Of a stretch of 64,000 nt of DNA, positions 35,106-42,664 are shown piece by piece. This DNA is from Deinococcales bacterium. Lineage in GTDB: Bacteria; Deinococcota; Deinococci; Deinococcales; JAAFIG01. The stretch covers positions 1 through 64,000 of the forward strand of contig JANYHH010000070.1 in NCBI GenBank assembly GCA_025359505.1, given 5' to 3'. The notes under the pieces are model-generated. The model was not told the origin of the DNA. It saw nothing but the letters and a program-made list of their open reading frames with translations, and did no database searches. The first letter of the stretch is position 1. Each line of letters opens with the position of its first letter. The position numbers were made by a program, and so were the translations under genes.

Positions 35106-35531
35106 ATGGTTGTGAAGGATTCTGCGCTCGAGCTTTTCGCGGCCATTGCTCGAGTTCAGGAGCGGTTAATTGACCTGAGCTTTCGGTTCGAGCGCAGCCA
35201 AAGCGCATTAAAACCAAAAGTTCATCTCAGTCTTAGGCATTACAGTAGCGGCCCTCACCTCAACCAGAACTTTTCAGTCGTTGACTCAGAACAAAGCTAT
35301 GTCGAATGGGACACCGTTTTACGTCACGATGGCAAATGGCAGTTCACCTTTGACTGCTTCATCACGCACTCGAGCTGGCGAGAATGTAGAACAGCCTATG
35401 ATCTGCCCACGCTCGAGACGGACGATCTAACAGTCATCATCGCCGCTTTGGAAGAATGCCCCAAACTGATCGAGGACAGCCTCAACAGTAAACCGTTTGC
35501 CGATTGGTTTGAAGGCGTCCCGACCCAATAA
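35106..35531 (+). CDS. Hypothetical protein (141 aa)
   Basis: Not recognised. The sequence reads as a small alpha/beta protein: an N-terminal helix (ALELFAAIARVQERLIDLSF), a central beta-rich part (SYVEWDTVLRHDGKWQFTF) and a C-terminal helical part (DDLTVIIAALEECPKLIEDS). The shape recalls small immunity or regulatory proteins, but nothing specific supports that. No signal peptide. It is downstream of the 84-aa ORF by 8 bp. Confidence 0.55.
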   Translation: MVVKDSALELFAAIARVQERLIDLSFRFERSQSALKPKVHLSLRHYSSGPHLNQNFSVVDSEQSYVEWDTVLRHDGKWQFTFDCFITHSSWRECRTAYDLPTLETDDLTVIIAALEECPKLIEDSLNSKPFADWFEGVPTQ

Positions 35532-35592
35532 ACGGTTACACCTCGAGCCTCGCCAACTTGAGCAGCTACAACCCGAGTCTTCCTCCCTCGAG

Positions 35593-37110
35593 TCACGCGT
35601 TGAGGCTGGCGACCAACTCGCCGTCGCGCAATGCGATCAACAATGCCCCTGCGCCCCACGCACCGAACAGCAACCACAATGCCAGTGCCAGCGGCGGGTA
35701 CAGCAGCGCTGCACCAAACAGCGCGAAGCTTGGAACGATGCGCCACAGCCCAGCGCGGCGCGTGATGCCGCAGGCTTGCAGGAGCAATGCGCCCAACTCG
35801 GTCAGCGCTAAAGCCGCGCCGCTCGAGAAGACCAGCAATGTGAAGACGCCGAGCAGCAGCGCGGCCGGCGCTCCGATCAGGCTCAGCCCGCCCAGCGCGA
35901 CGGCTGGGGCGGTGATGAACAGCAGCAGCAACCCGAGGCTCAGTGAGCGCCCCGTCTGGAAGCGCAGTGGTTTTTGCAGCGCATGGCGCAGATGGGGCAG
36001 CAAAACCAGCGCACTGCCGAGCGCGACCAGCAATGCGAAGTACCACCACTGCCACGTGCCAGCCGTGACGAGCGCCCGCAGGGGTCGCAAGGCACTGGCG
36101 GCGCTCAGCCCCGGCAGGCTCAGGCTTTGGGCGTTCGGCGGCTCGAGGGCGCTGGCGTCGTTGACCACGCCCAGCACCGCGTTGATGCCTGTGGCTACGC
36201 TCGAGGAGCGCGGCAGGTTGACATCGCCGAGGAACGTCAGCACGCGCCCGGTGACTTTCGCAGCGCCAACCAAGCGCACGTTACCGCCAATGGCGATCAC
36301 ATCGCCGTCCACCAAGCCGCGCACAACGATATCGCCCGCGAAGCGAACGACGCTGCTGGTCTCGCCAGATACCTGAGCGTTGCCGAAAAACGGCAGGCTC
36401 TGCGGCACGACCGCGACGGCCGCGACCGCGAAGGCCAGCAAACCCGCCGGCAAACGCCATTGAACTTTTGAGCTAGCCGCTCCGACCATCGCCAGCAGTG
36501 CAACAGCGATCACGGGCGCGAGCATCGCGTTCGGCAGCACGCGCAGGATCTCTAAAAGCGCCGTGCCAGCGGTGCTGGCGTAGGGCCACGTCAGCGCCAG
36601 TAATGCCACGGCAACGCTGCCGAGCAGCGCCGCGATGAAATAGAGCGGGGCGCGGTCATTGGTTTCCAACTCAGCGCCGATGTCATCATTGATCCGAGCG
36701 ATCACGGTTTGCGCGAAGTCGTGCGGCACGGCGACTCGAGGCAGGGTACTCAAGGCTGGCAGTGCGCCTGCGTCGTTTTCGATCCGTGCGGCGAGCAAAG
36801 GCGCGAAACCGTCCGGCACATGCACGGCGGGCAGCGACTCGAGTGCGGGAATGCTGACAGCATCTCGAGCGATGCGTTGCGCTAAAAACGCAGCGAAATT
36901 CGGTGGTGCGCTGATCGGCATGAGGGCAACCAGCGGTGACTCGAGGGCGGCGCTGTGAATCCGCGCGGCGACTCGCGCCGCGAAATCCGCTGGCGCTCGC
37001 ACACCCAGCGCCTCGAGCCGCGCTGACAGCGCGATGTCCTGCGCGGTGAGCCGCGCAAAATCGGGCGGTGAATGCACCCGCTCCAAACCCACCAAAAAAT
37101 CGGGTTTCAT
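35593..37110 (-). CDS. Putative membrane partner (anti-sigma-like) of the ECF sigma factor
   Basis: 505 aa from ATG 37110, overlapping the sigma-factor stop by 4 bp (ATGA). The N-terminal 160 residues hold about five repeats of the form P-x-x-FAxxxAxRIxxDA (for example APADFAARVAARI, APPNFAAFLAQRI, VPDGFAPLLAARI). Then come two or three membrane helices (about 165-235), a bactofilin-like beta stretch (GDIVVRGLVDGDVIAIGGNV) and several more helices in the C-terminal 180 residues. Genes right after ECF sigma factors usually encode their anti-sigma factor, so that role is inferred from position; no zinc-binding anti-sigma motif is visible. Confidence 0.7.
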   Translation of the reverse strand: MKPDFLVGLERVHSPPDFARLTAQDIALSARLEALGVRAPADFAARVAARIHSAALESPLVALMPISAPPNFAAFLAQRIARDAVSIPALESLPAVHVPDGFAPLLAARIENDAGALPALSTLPRVAVPHDFAQTVIARINDDIGAELETNDRAPLYFIAALLGSVAVALLALTWPYASTAGTALLEILRVLPNAMLAPVIAVALLAMVGAASSKVQWRLPAGLLAFAVAAVAVVPQSLPFFGNAQVSGETSSVVRFAGDIVVRGLVDGDVIAIGGNVRLVGAAKVTGRVLTFLGDVNLPRSSSVATGINAVLGVVNDASALEPPNAQSLSLPGLSAASALRPLRALVTAGTWQWWYFALLVALGSALVLLPHLRHALQKPLRFQTGRSLSLGLLLLFITAPAVALGGLSLIGAPAALLLGVFTLLVFSSGAALALTELGALLLQACGITRRAGLWRIVPSFALFGAALLYPPLALALWLLFGAWGAGALLIALRDGELVASLNA

Positions 37111-37712
37111 TCGACCAGCACCTTCCCCGTCAGTGCTTTCTCCAAGAGTTCCTTGCCGCGAAAAACGCGGGATTTGGCCGTGCCGACCGCAACACACTGC
37201 ACGCTGGCAATCTCGTCGTAGGACAGGTCATTCATGAAGCGCAATACGACCGCCGAGCGGTACTCTTCGGGCAAGGTCAGCAGCGCCTCGCGCACGCGCT
37301 CGACGCTCTGAGCGCTTTCGGCGTTGCGTTGCGGGGACTCACTGGCAATCGCTGGCTCGAAGCCGTGATCCTCCAAGGCTTCCTCCAAGCTGAACTGCCC
37401 GTGCGACTTGCGGCGGTGCTTTTCAATCTGCACATTGCGGGCAATCGTGTAAAGCCACGGCAGCAGTTGCTCGCCCGCTTTGAAGGTTTTGATGCCCTTC
37501 CACGCCCTGAAAAACGTTTCCTGACACAAGTCCAGCGCGTCGTCGTAATTGCCCTCCAAGTGATAGAGGTAATTGAGCATCCGATCCTGATGCTTACCGA
37601 TCAGCGTCTCCCACGAGGCCTGATCGCCCGTGCAGAGCGAATCCAACAAGGGTTGCTCGAGCGAGGTTTGGCTGTGCAATGACGCGTTCATCTCCGGGGT
37701 CATACGGTGCAT
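37107..37712 (-). CDS. ECF-type RNA polymerase sigma factor
   Basis: 201 aa. Region 2 (about 45-110) has the core-binding and -10 recognition elements: YDDALDLCQETFFRAWKGI and LLPWLYTIARN. Region 4 (about 140-190) carries LLTLPEEYRSAVVLRFMN and the helix-turn-helix around LSYDEIASVQCVAVGTAKSR. It directs transcription of a stress or envelope regulon. The next gene overlaps it by 4 bp and is its likely regulator. Start codons at 37712, 37703 and 37691 are all in frame; the first is kept because none has a clear ribosome binding site. Confidence 0.92.
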   Translation of the reverse strand: MHRMTPEMNASLHSQTSLEQPLLDSLCTGDQASWETLIGKHQDRMLNYLYHLEGNYDDALDLCQETFFRAWKGIKTFKAGEQLLPWLYTIARNVQIEKHRRKSHGQFSLEEALEDHGFEPAIASESPQRNAESAQSVERVREALLTLPEEYRSAVVLRFMNDLSYDEIASVQCVAVGTAKSRVFRGKELLEKALTGKVLVE

Positions 37713-37740
37713 GGATTGTAAACGTTCCCAGCTTTAAGTG

Positions 37741-37791
37741 AGTAGCGCACCAACAAACCGTCGGTGCGCCTCGAGAGCAGTGATGCGCTAC
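37741..37791 (-). terminator. Nested inverted repeat between small membrane protein and ECF sigma gene
   Basis: AGTAGCGCA (37741-37749) and TGCGCTACT (37783-37791) form outer arms. GCGCACC and GGTGCGC form an alternative inner stem. It lies 10 bp beyond the stop of the gene at 37802 and before the sigma gene, so it probably ends the upstream transcript; alternative pairing could also act as attenuation. Confidence 0.5.
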
Positions 37792-37801
37792 TTGGAACGA
37801 G

Positions 37802-38053
37802 CTACTTGAACAATCCGAGTTGCTTGACGCCATACACGACGCCCGCGCCTGCAATCGCCACGACCGCGATCTGACCGATCAGCATGAACAAAAAGCCCAG
37901 CAGCCCACCCAAGAGCGCGTTCGCCAGCACGCCCGCGACGCCACCCGCAACGCCCGCGATGCCGAGGTGCTGCGGCAAGCTCAGTTTCAACTGCGACATC
38001 GCAATGCCGACACCCGCGCCCGCCCCGATCAACAACGCCCAGAACCATTCCAT
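37802..38053 (-). CDS. Small glycine-zipper membrane protein
   Basis: 83 aa from ATG 38053 with GGAGGT 6 bp upstream. Three hydrophobic segments with GxxxG spacing: WALLIGAGAGVGIAM, LGIAGVAGGVAGVLANALLG, then FMLIGQIAVVAIAGAGVVYG. It resembles GlsB/YeaQ-type transglycosylase-associated membrane proteins in size and composition, though the family match is not firm. Role unknown. Confidence 0.6.
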   Translation of the reverse strand: MEWFWALLIGAGAGVGIAMSQLKLSLPQHLGIAGVAGGVAGVLANALLGGLLGFLFMLIGQIAVVAIAGAGVVYGVKQLGLFK

Positions 38054-38380
38054 GTGATACCTCCATGAACCAGTATGCGTCACAAAGCGTAAAAGTTCCA
38101 AGTTGGTGCTCGAGAAGTCGAGGCGAAAGGCAAAGGGCGAAGGTTCAGTTCAAAGGCAAAGTCTGATTCTCGAGGTCTCAAGCGTGCGTTTGAGTCGCGT
38201 GACAGATGACGAGAAACCATGTCCTGCACAAGCGTTCGCAACGACCCTGTAGGGGTGGACGTTGTGCCTTCGTACACATGGGTGTGACGAGTTCGCCCGT
38301 GCAGCGCAGGGTCTATATCAACACCGGAGATCACCCGACCGCATCCTCGAGCTTCACCCACCCCAGCCGCTCGAGGTAGC
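38054..38380. repeat. Gene-free region with solo cassette repeat and GTAGGGG-type repeat
   Basis: No gene in 327 bp. GGCGAAAGGCAAAGGGCGAAGG (38123-38144) matches the arms flanking the four-helix-bundle gene at 11891 and 12350, but no such gene is present here. Bases about 38250-38285 (CCTGTAGGGGTGGAC, then CATGGGTGTGACGAGTTCGCCC) resemble the repeats at 1-20 and 15749-15820. Confidence 0.6.
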
Positions 38381-39034
38381 ATGCGACTCGTGCCGCGTGA
38401 ACGCATCAAAGACCGTCAGGCTCGAGCAATCACCGTGCTGGGTGGTTTGCAGGAGTTGTACCCGGATGCGGCGACGGAATTGGCGTTTACGAGTCCGTTT
38501 GAATTGCTGATTGCGACGATCCTCAGCGCTCAGGCGACCGATGTCAGCGTCAACGCGGCGACGCCAGCGCTGTTCAAAGCCTTTCCGACTCCGAAACGCA
38601 TGGCAGCCGCACGGCTCGAGGTGCTGGAAGACAAAATCAGGACGATTGGCTTGTACCGCGTTAAGGCCAAAAACATCAAAGCCACGGCCGCTCGGCTCGA
38701 GACGGATTTCGGTGGCGAAGTCCCCAACGACTTTGCGGCGATCCAGACGCTGCCCGGCGTGGGGCGCAAAACCGCCAACGTCGTGCTTTCCAACGCTTAC
38801 GGGCGACCGGGCATCGCGGTGGACACGCACGTCGGGCGCTTGGCGCGGCGGCTGGGGTTCAGCGTTTACAGCGATCCCGACAAAGTTGAAAGCGATCTCG
38901 AGAAACTGTTTCCAATGGGCGAGTGGATTTTCCTGCATCACGCATTGATCCTGCACGGGCGGCGCGTCTGCATGGCGAGATCACCCAACTGCGCGGCGTG
39001 CGCGTTGCTGCCAGTTTGCCCGCAGATTCTCTAA
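38381..39034 (+). CDS. nth: Endonuclease III
   Basis: 217 aa base-excision glycosylase/AP lyase that removes oxidised pyrimidines. Helix-hairpin-helix LPGVGRKTANVVLSNAYG with the catalytic Lys in GRKTAN, the catalytic Asp in AVDTHVGRLARRLG, and the C-terminal 4Fe-4S loop C-x6-C-x2-C-x5-C (CMARSPNCAACALLPVC). Length and motif order match bacterial Nth. It stands alone; the SDR gene converges on it 10 bp away. Confidence 0.96.
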   Translation: MRLVPRERIKDRQARAITVLGGLQELYPDAATELAFTSPFELLIATILSAQATDVSVNAATPALFKAFPTPKRMAAARLEVLEDKIRTIGLYRVKAKNIKATAARLETDFGGEVPNDFAAIQTLPGVGRKTANVVLSNAYGRPGIAVDTHVGRLARRLGFSVYSDPDKVESDLEKLFPMGEWIFLHHALILHGRRVCMARSPNCAACALLPVCPQIL

Positions 39035-39044
39035 AACCTCGGGC

Positions 39045-39812
39045 TTATTTCGAGCGAGCGGCCGTCATCATGTCGTTGAGCTGCTTGAAAAACGCGTCAT
39101 ACCCGCCGTTCTCAGCCGCGAAACGCTGCGCTTTGACGCGCTCGACGCAGATTTCTGTGGCATCGGGCTGAGTCTCTAAGAGCCGCATGACCTCGCTGGT
39201 GAACTCCTCGAGCGGCATCGCGTGCGGATCGTTGGCTTGCCGTTCGCCCGTCAACTCGGTTTGCACGTAGGGCGGGATCAGCTCGAGCACTTGGACGCTC
39301 GAGTCTTTGAGTTGGTAACGCAGGCTCTGCGTATACGAGTGAATCGCTGCCTTGGTCGCGCAGTAAGTCGGGTTGAGGCTCAGCGGCGCGAACGCCAACC
39401 CGGATGAAACGGTCATGATCGTCGCATGTGGTTGAGCCTCGAGATGCTGGATCAGCGCCGCGTTCAGGTGAATTGGCCCGAGTAAATTCGTGGCGATGGT
39501 CGCTTCGGCGTCCTCCAATTTGCCTTCACTAAGTATTTCGGTTTTCATGATGCCCGCGTTGTGGATGACGGCGTTGAGGCTCGGATACTCGAGCATTAGT
39601 TGCTGTGCGAAGCGCTGAATTGCCGCCGCGTCTGCGATGTCCAGCACCGCCGATTTCATGCCCGGATGAGCAGCCGCGACCTGCTCGAGCAGCGCCTCGC
39701 GGCGACCCGCGATGATGACGGTGTTGCCCAGCGCGTGAAAGCGCTCAGCGAGTGCCCGACCAATACCCGACGCGCCGCCCGTGATCAAAATCGTATTGCC
39801 AGTCATTTGCAT
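39045..39812 (-). CDS. Short-chain dehydrogenase/reductase (DltE-like)
   Basis: 255 aa Rossmann enzyme: cofactor motif ILITGGASGIGRALAERF, NNAG equivalent IHNAGIM, catalytic Ser in MTVSSGLAF and YxxxK in YCATKAAIHSY. The closest group is the DltE-like SDRs annotated as oxidoreductases of unknown substrate. It is divergent from an HxlR regulator, with an inverted-repeat operator between them, so it is probably that regulator's target, perhaps induced by an electrophile. ATG 39806 is an alternative start. Confidence 0.92.
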   Translation of the reverse strand: MQMTGNTILITGGASGIGRALAERFHALGNTVIIAGRREALLEQVAAAHPGMKSAVLDIADAAAIQRFAQQLMLEYPSLNAVIHNAGIMKTEILSEGKLEDAEATIATNLLGPIHLNAALIQHLEAQPHATIMTVSSGLAFAPLSLNPTYCATKAAIHSYTQSLRYQLKDSSVQVLELIPPYVQTELTGERQANDPHAMPLEEFTSEVMRLLETQPDATEICVERVKAQRFAAENGGYDAFFKQLNDMMTAARSK

Positions 39813-39872
39813 GGTGAGTCTCCTTTGGGTGCAGTCCCGCGTTGGAGTGTAGAGTAATCACACACCAATAGG

Positions 39873-39899
39873 AAGTAGGCACGTAAAAGTGCGGTACTT
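39873..39899. promoter_or_regulatory. Putative HxlR operator between SDR and regulator
   Basis: AAGTAGGCAC (39873-39882) and GTGCGGTACTT (39889-39899) form an inverted repeat around GTAAAA. It lies 21 bp before the regulator ATG and about 60 bp from the SDR start. The outer AAGTA/TACTT arms resemble HxlR-family sites. Confidence 0.6.
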
Positions 39900-39920
39900 A
39901 CCAGAAAGAGAGTGTTGTCA

Positions 39921-40358
39921 ATGACGAGAATTTCGCGCTTCACCGAGGCTCAAGTCAAGGCCACCCAAGCCTATTCCGTGGACATCCCAACCGATCATCT
40001 GGACTCGAGGATCGAAACGCTGGTCAACGAACTGATCGGTCGCGTGGCCGATAAATGGACGATGCTGATTTTAGAGGTGCTGAACGATCACGGCGAGCTG
40101 CGCTTCACGCGGCTTGGCGAGTTGGTCGCGGGCATCAGCCAGAAAATGCTGACGCAGACGCTGCGCCAGATGGAGCGCGACGGACTGGTCAAGCGCACGA
40201 TCCATCCAGTGATCCCACCAAAAGTCGAGTACAAACTGACCCCGCTCGGCTCGAGCCTCGGCGCGGCCTTTTGCGGCGTGTGGATCTGGGCGGAACACAA
40301 TCTCGAGGAAGTCGAGCAGTCGCGCCTCGAGTTTGACGCGAGGGCGAAGTCAACCTGA
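39921..40358 (+). CDS. HxlR-family transcriptional regulator
   Basis: 145 aa from ATG 39921. Winged-helix domain: LIGRVADKWTMLILEVLNDH, RFTRLGELVAGISQKMLTQTLRQMERDGLVKR, PPKVEYKLTPLGSSL. No cysteine occurs in the N-terminal 50 residues, so the thiol-sensing mechanism of YodB/HypR is unlikely; a single cysteine lies near the C-terminus (AAFCGVW). It should repress the divergent SDR gene through the inverted repeat between them. Confidence 0.92.
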   Translation: MTRISRFTEAQVKATQAYSVDIPTDHLDSRIETLVNELIGRVADKWTMLILEVLNDHGELRFTRLGELVAGISQKMLTQTLRQMERDGLVKRTIHPVIPPKVEYKLTPLGSSLGAAFCGVWIWAEHNLEEVEQSRLEFDARAKST

Positions 40359-40410
40359 GCCTCGAGACGCGACTATTAAAGCAGGCCCTTCAAAGCGACT
40401 CGAGCTAGCT

Positions 40411-41844
40411 TCACAAAAACGGTTGCCAGATCGTCAACAGCAGCAATCCAAGCTGCACCTCGAGCAGACTGCCTTTGACGCCCAAGATACCCAGCGTGAC
40501 CTCAGGCAGCACGGCGATGAAGGCGCTCAGCAAGGCAACATCGCGGCTGGTCGGTGGGGTTTTGAATCTGGTGCTGAGCTTCTCTAAGGCGACGAGGGCA
40601 ATCAGTGAGTGCAAGATGCTGGTCACGATCACGTTGCTCGAGATTGTCGGCACGAAACTGCTGATCAGCAGCGCCAATGCGCCGAGGACAGCGATGATCG
40701 CCACGCCGGGCAGAATCCGTCCGAGCGTGCGCGTGATGGTATCCACGGGCAGGTTGCCGAAAACCGGGCCCAGTAATCTGGGGATGGCGAGGCTGAGCGC
40801 CAGCATCAGCAGCAGCTTGCCGACGACGCCCTCAATCGTGTTGGTGCTGGCGGCGATCAGCACCGCGAGCTGGAACACCACGCCGAGCTGCTCGAGGATA
40901 GATCGGCGGTAAAGGGTCAACGCGACGCGCCACGCGATTGCGCCGAGCGGGCCAGCGGCTCGAGGGATGGGGAGGAAGCGCGTCGGGCGCAGCGCGGGCG
41001 AGCCAGAGCGCAGGGTTTGCACGAGGCGGCGGCGCACGTCGGGGTCGGGCGGGCGTTGCACCATCACCATCGTCAGGTTCATGGCGCGAAGCTGCGAAAG
41101 GATCAGGCTGTGCGTGGCAAACAGCGGCGGGTAGGTGCTGGTTAGGCTGGCTCGAGACCAGACGCTGCCGAGAATTGCGGCGGCAGCGGGCAATATCAGC
41201 CCAAGCGGATTTGAGTTGAGCAGTGCACTCGAGCCGCCGATAGCGAAGAGCAGATCGCCCGCCACGCCAACCAGCAGGAGCGCTGGCAGCACCCAGATCT
41301 GTTTCCAGCCCGTGTACTGCAACCAGCCCCAGTCGAGCACCGCCACGAACCACAAGCCCAATGCGACGGGCGCGTAGATCGGCTCGAGGCGAAAAAACGC
41401 GAAGCCGATCAGCCACCAGATCAATCCGATCAGCGCACCGATGAAAAAACCAATGCCTCTGGAGTACGCGAATTCCCACGCCAGCACGCGGGCGGGGGTG
41501 ACAGGCGCAAGTCCGACGCGGTACAAATCTTGGCGGTTCAAAATCACGGGAGGCGTGCGGCGCGTCAGCACGAAATACGCGACGACCGCCGCCACGAAAA
41601 GGCTCGAGATGATCGGCAGCAGTCCGTTCGGGGCGGGTTTGACGTTGAAGATCACGACTTGCGACGCGGCAACGGCGTAGAACACCAGCCAGAACACCAT
41701 CCAAATCAGCGTGCCCCAGCCGACGCTGCGCTCGACCCAGTGCGTGTAGGTCGCGGTCGCCCGCCGCAGCGTCAGGCGGCGCAAGCGCTCGAGGCTGACG
41801 GCGCTGGCTTCGGCGCGGCTGGGGTCGGCGTAACTCGAGTTCAA
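40411..41844 (-). CDS. ABC exporter membrane subunit
   Basis: 477 aa integral membrane protein with about ten hydrophobic segments (first at about 40-60; others near 70-90, 130-155, 160-185 and 190-215, and a C-terminal set from 315 to 475). No clear homologue was recognised from sequence alone. Its ATG overlaps the stop of an ABC ATPase by 4 bp (ATGA), so it is almost certainly that ATPase's permease. The architecture is like ABC-2-type exporters. Substrate unknown. Confidence 0.72.
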   Translation of the reverse strand: MNSSYADPSRAEASAVSLERLRRLTLRRATATYTHWVERSVGWGTLIWMVFWLVFYAVAASQVVIFNVKPAPNGLLPIISSLFVAAVVAYFVLTRRTPPVILNRQDLYRVGLAPVTPARVLAWEFAYSRGIGFFIGALIGLIWWLIGFAFFRLEPIYAPVALGLWFVAVLDWGWLQYTGWKQIWVLPALLLVGVAGDLLFAIGGSSALLNSNPLGLILPAAAAILGSVWSRASLTSTYPPLFATHSLILSQLRAMNLTMVMVQRPPDPDVRRRLVQTLRSGSPALRPTRFLPIPRAAGPLGAIAWRVALTLYRRSILEQLGVVFQLAVLIAASTNTIEGVVGKLLLMLALSLAIPRLLGPVFGNLPVDTITRTLGRILPGVAIIAVLGALALLISSFVPTISSNVIVTSILHSLIALVALEKLSTRFKTPPTSRDVALLSAFIAVLPEVTLGILGVKGSLLEVQLGLLLLTIWQPFL

Positions 41845-42539
41845 CTGAGCCTCTGCAGTGCGCCTGTGCCAGTGACCGTCACGACGCCATCGTTGAACGT
41901 GGCCACCACGCAGGCGGGGTGGCGGCGCAACGCGTCGGTGATGTCGGTCTGGTGAGCGCTGAACGCCAATGTCAAGCCCTGCTTGAGCATCGCGGTCAAC
42001 ATGGTTTGCAGGCTGAGCTGCGACGCGGCGTCCAGCCCGTTGAACGGTTCATCCAGCAGCGTCACAGGCAGCTCCAAACCGAGTGCCAGCGCCAATGAGA
42101 GCTTCTGGCGCATGCCGCGTGAGTGCGCGGCCGGGAACTCCTCGAGCCGCGTTTCTAAATCGAACGTCCTCAAATGACCCAAGATTCGCTCGAGGGCTTC
42201 GGGTTTGGCGTACAGCCCAGCCGTGAACTCGGCGTGCTCGCGTAAACTCAGATCCTCGTAGAGCGCGGGTTCGTCCGGCACGAAGATGCTCAAGCGCCGC
42301 GCCTCGAGCGACGCGGGGGCGTGACCGCCTATTCGGATCGTACCGTTGAACGGCAGTAAGCCCGCGATTGCTCTGAGCAGCGTGCTTTTGCCCGCACCGT
42401 TCGCGCCGCTCAGCCACAGCAGCGATCCGCTCGGCAGCTCCAGATTGACCTCATCGAAAATACGGTTTTTGCCGAACAGCACGACGGCATCACCAAGTGC
42501 AATTGCGCTCGAGCCTTGACTGACATCTTGAGTATCCAC
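41841..42539 (-). CDS. ABC transporter ATP-binding protein
   Basis: 232 aa. Walker A GANGAGKST, a Q-loop-like FVPDEPALYEDLS (Asp in place of the usual Gln), an altered signature HSRGMRQKLSLALAL in place of LSGGQ, Walker B VTLLDEPFNGLD, and H-loop FSAHQTD. The SxGMxQ signature and short length resemble ATPases of ABC-2 and CcmA-type exporters. It is the first gene of a two-gene operon with the permease that follows. Confidence 0.9.
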   Translation of the reverse strand: MDTQDVSQGSSAIALGDAVVLFGKNRIFDEVNLELPSGSLLWLSGANGAGKSTLLRAIAGLLPFNGTIRIGGHAPASLEARRLSIFVPDEPALYEDLSLREHAEFTAGLYAKPEALERILGHLRTFDLETRLEEFPAAHSRGMRQKLSLALALGLELPVTLLDEPFNGLDAASQLSLQTMLTAMLKQGLTLAFSAHQTDITDALRRHPACVVATFNDGVVTVTGTGALQRLS

Positions 42540-42664
42540 CTGATGACCTTCACTTTCTTGGCACTGCTCGCATATTCGAGCCTCGCGGGGTGCGTTGTAA
42601 AGCCCGCAGCTCCCAATGGCTGTGGACTCACTGAGGGTTCACTCATCAGTTCTACGTTGGGTGC

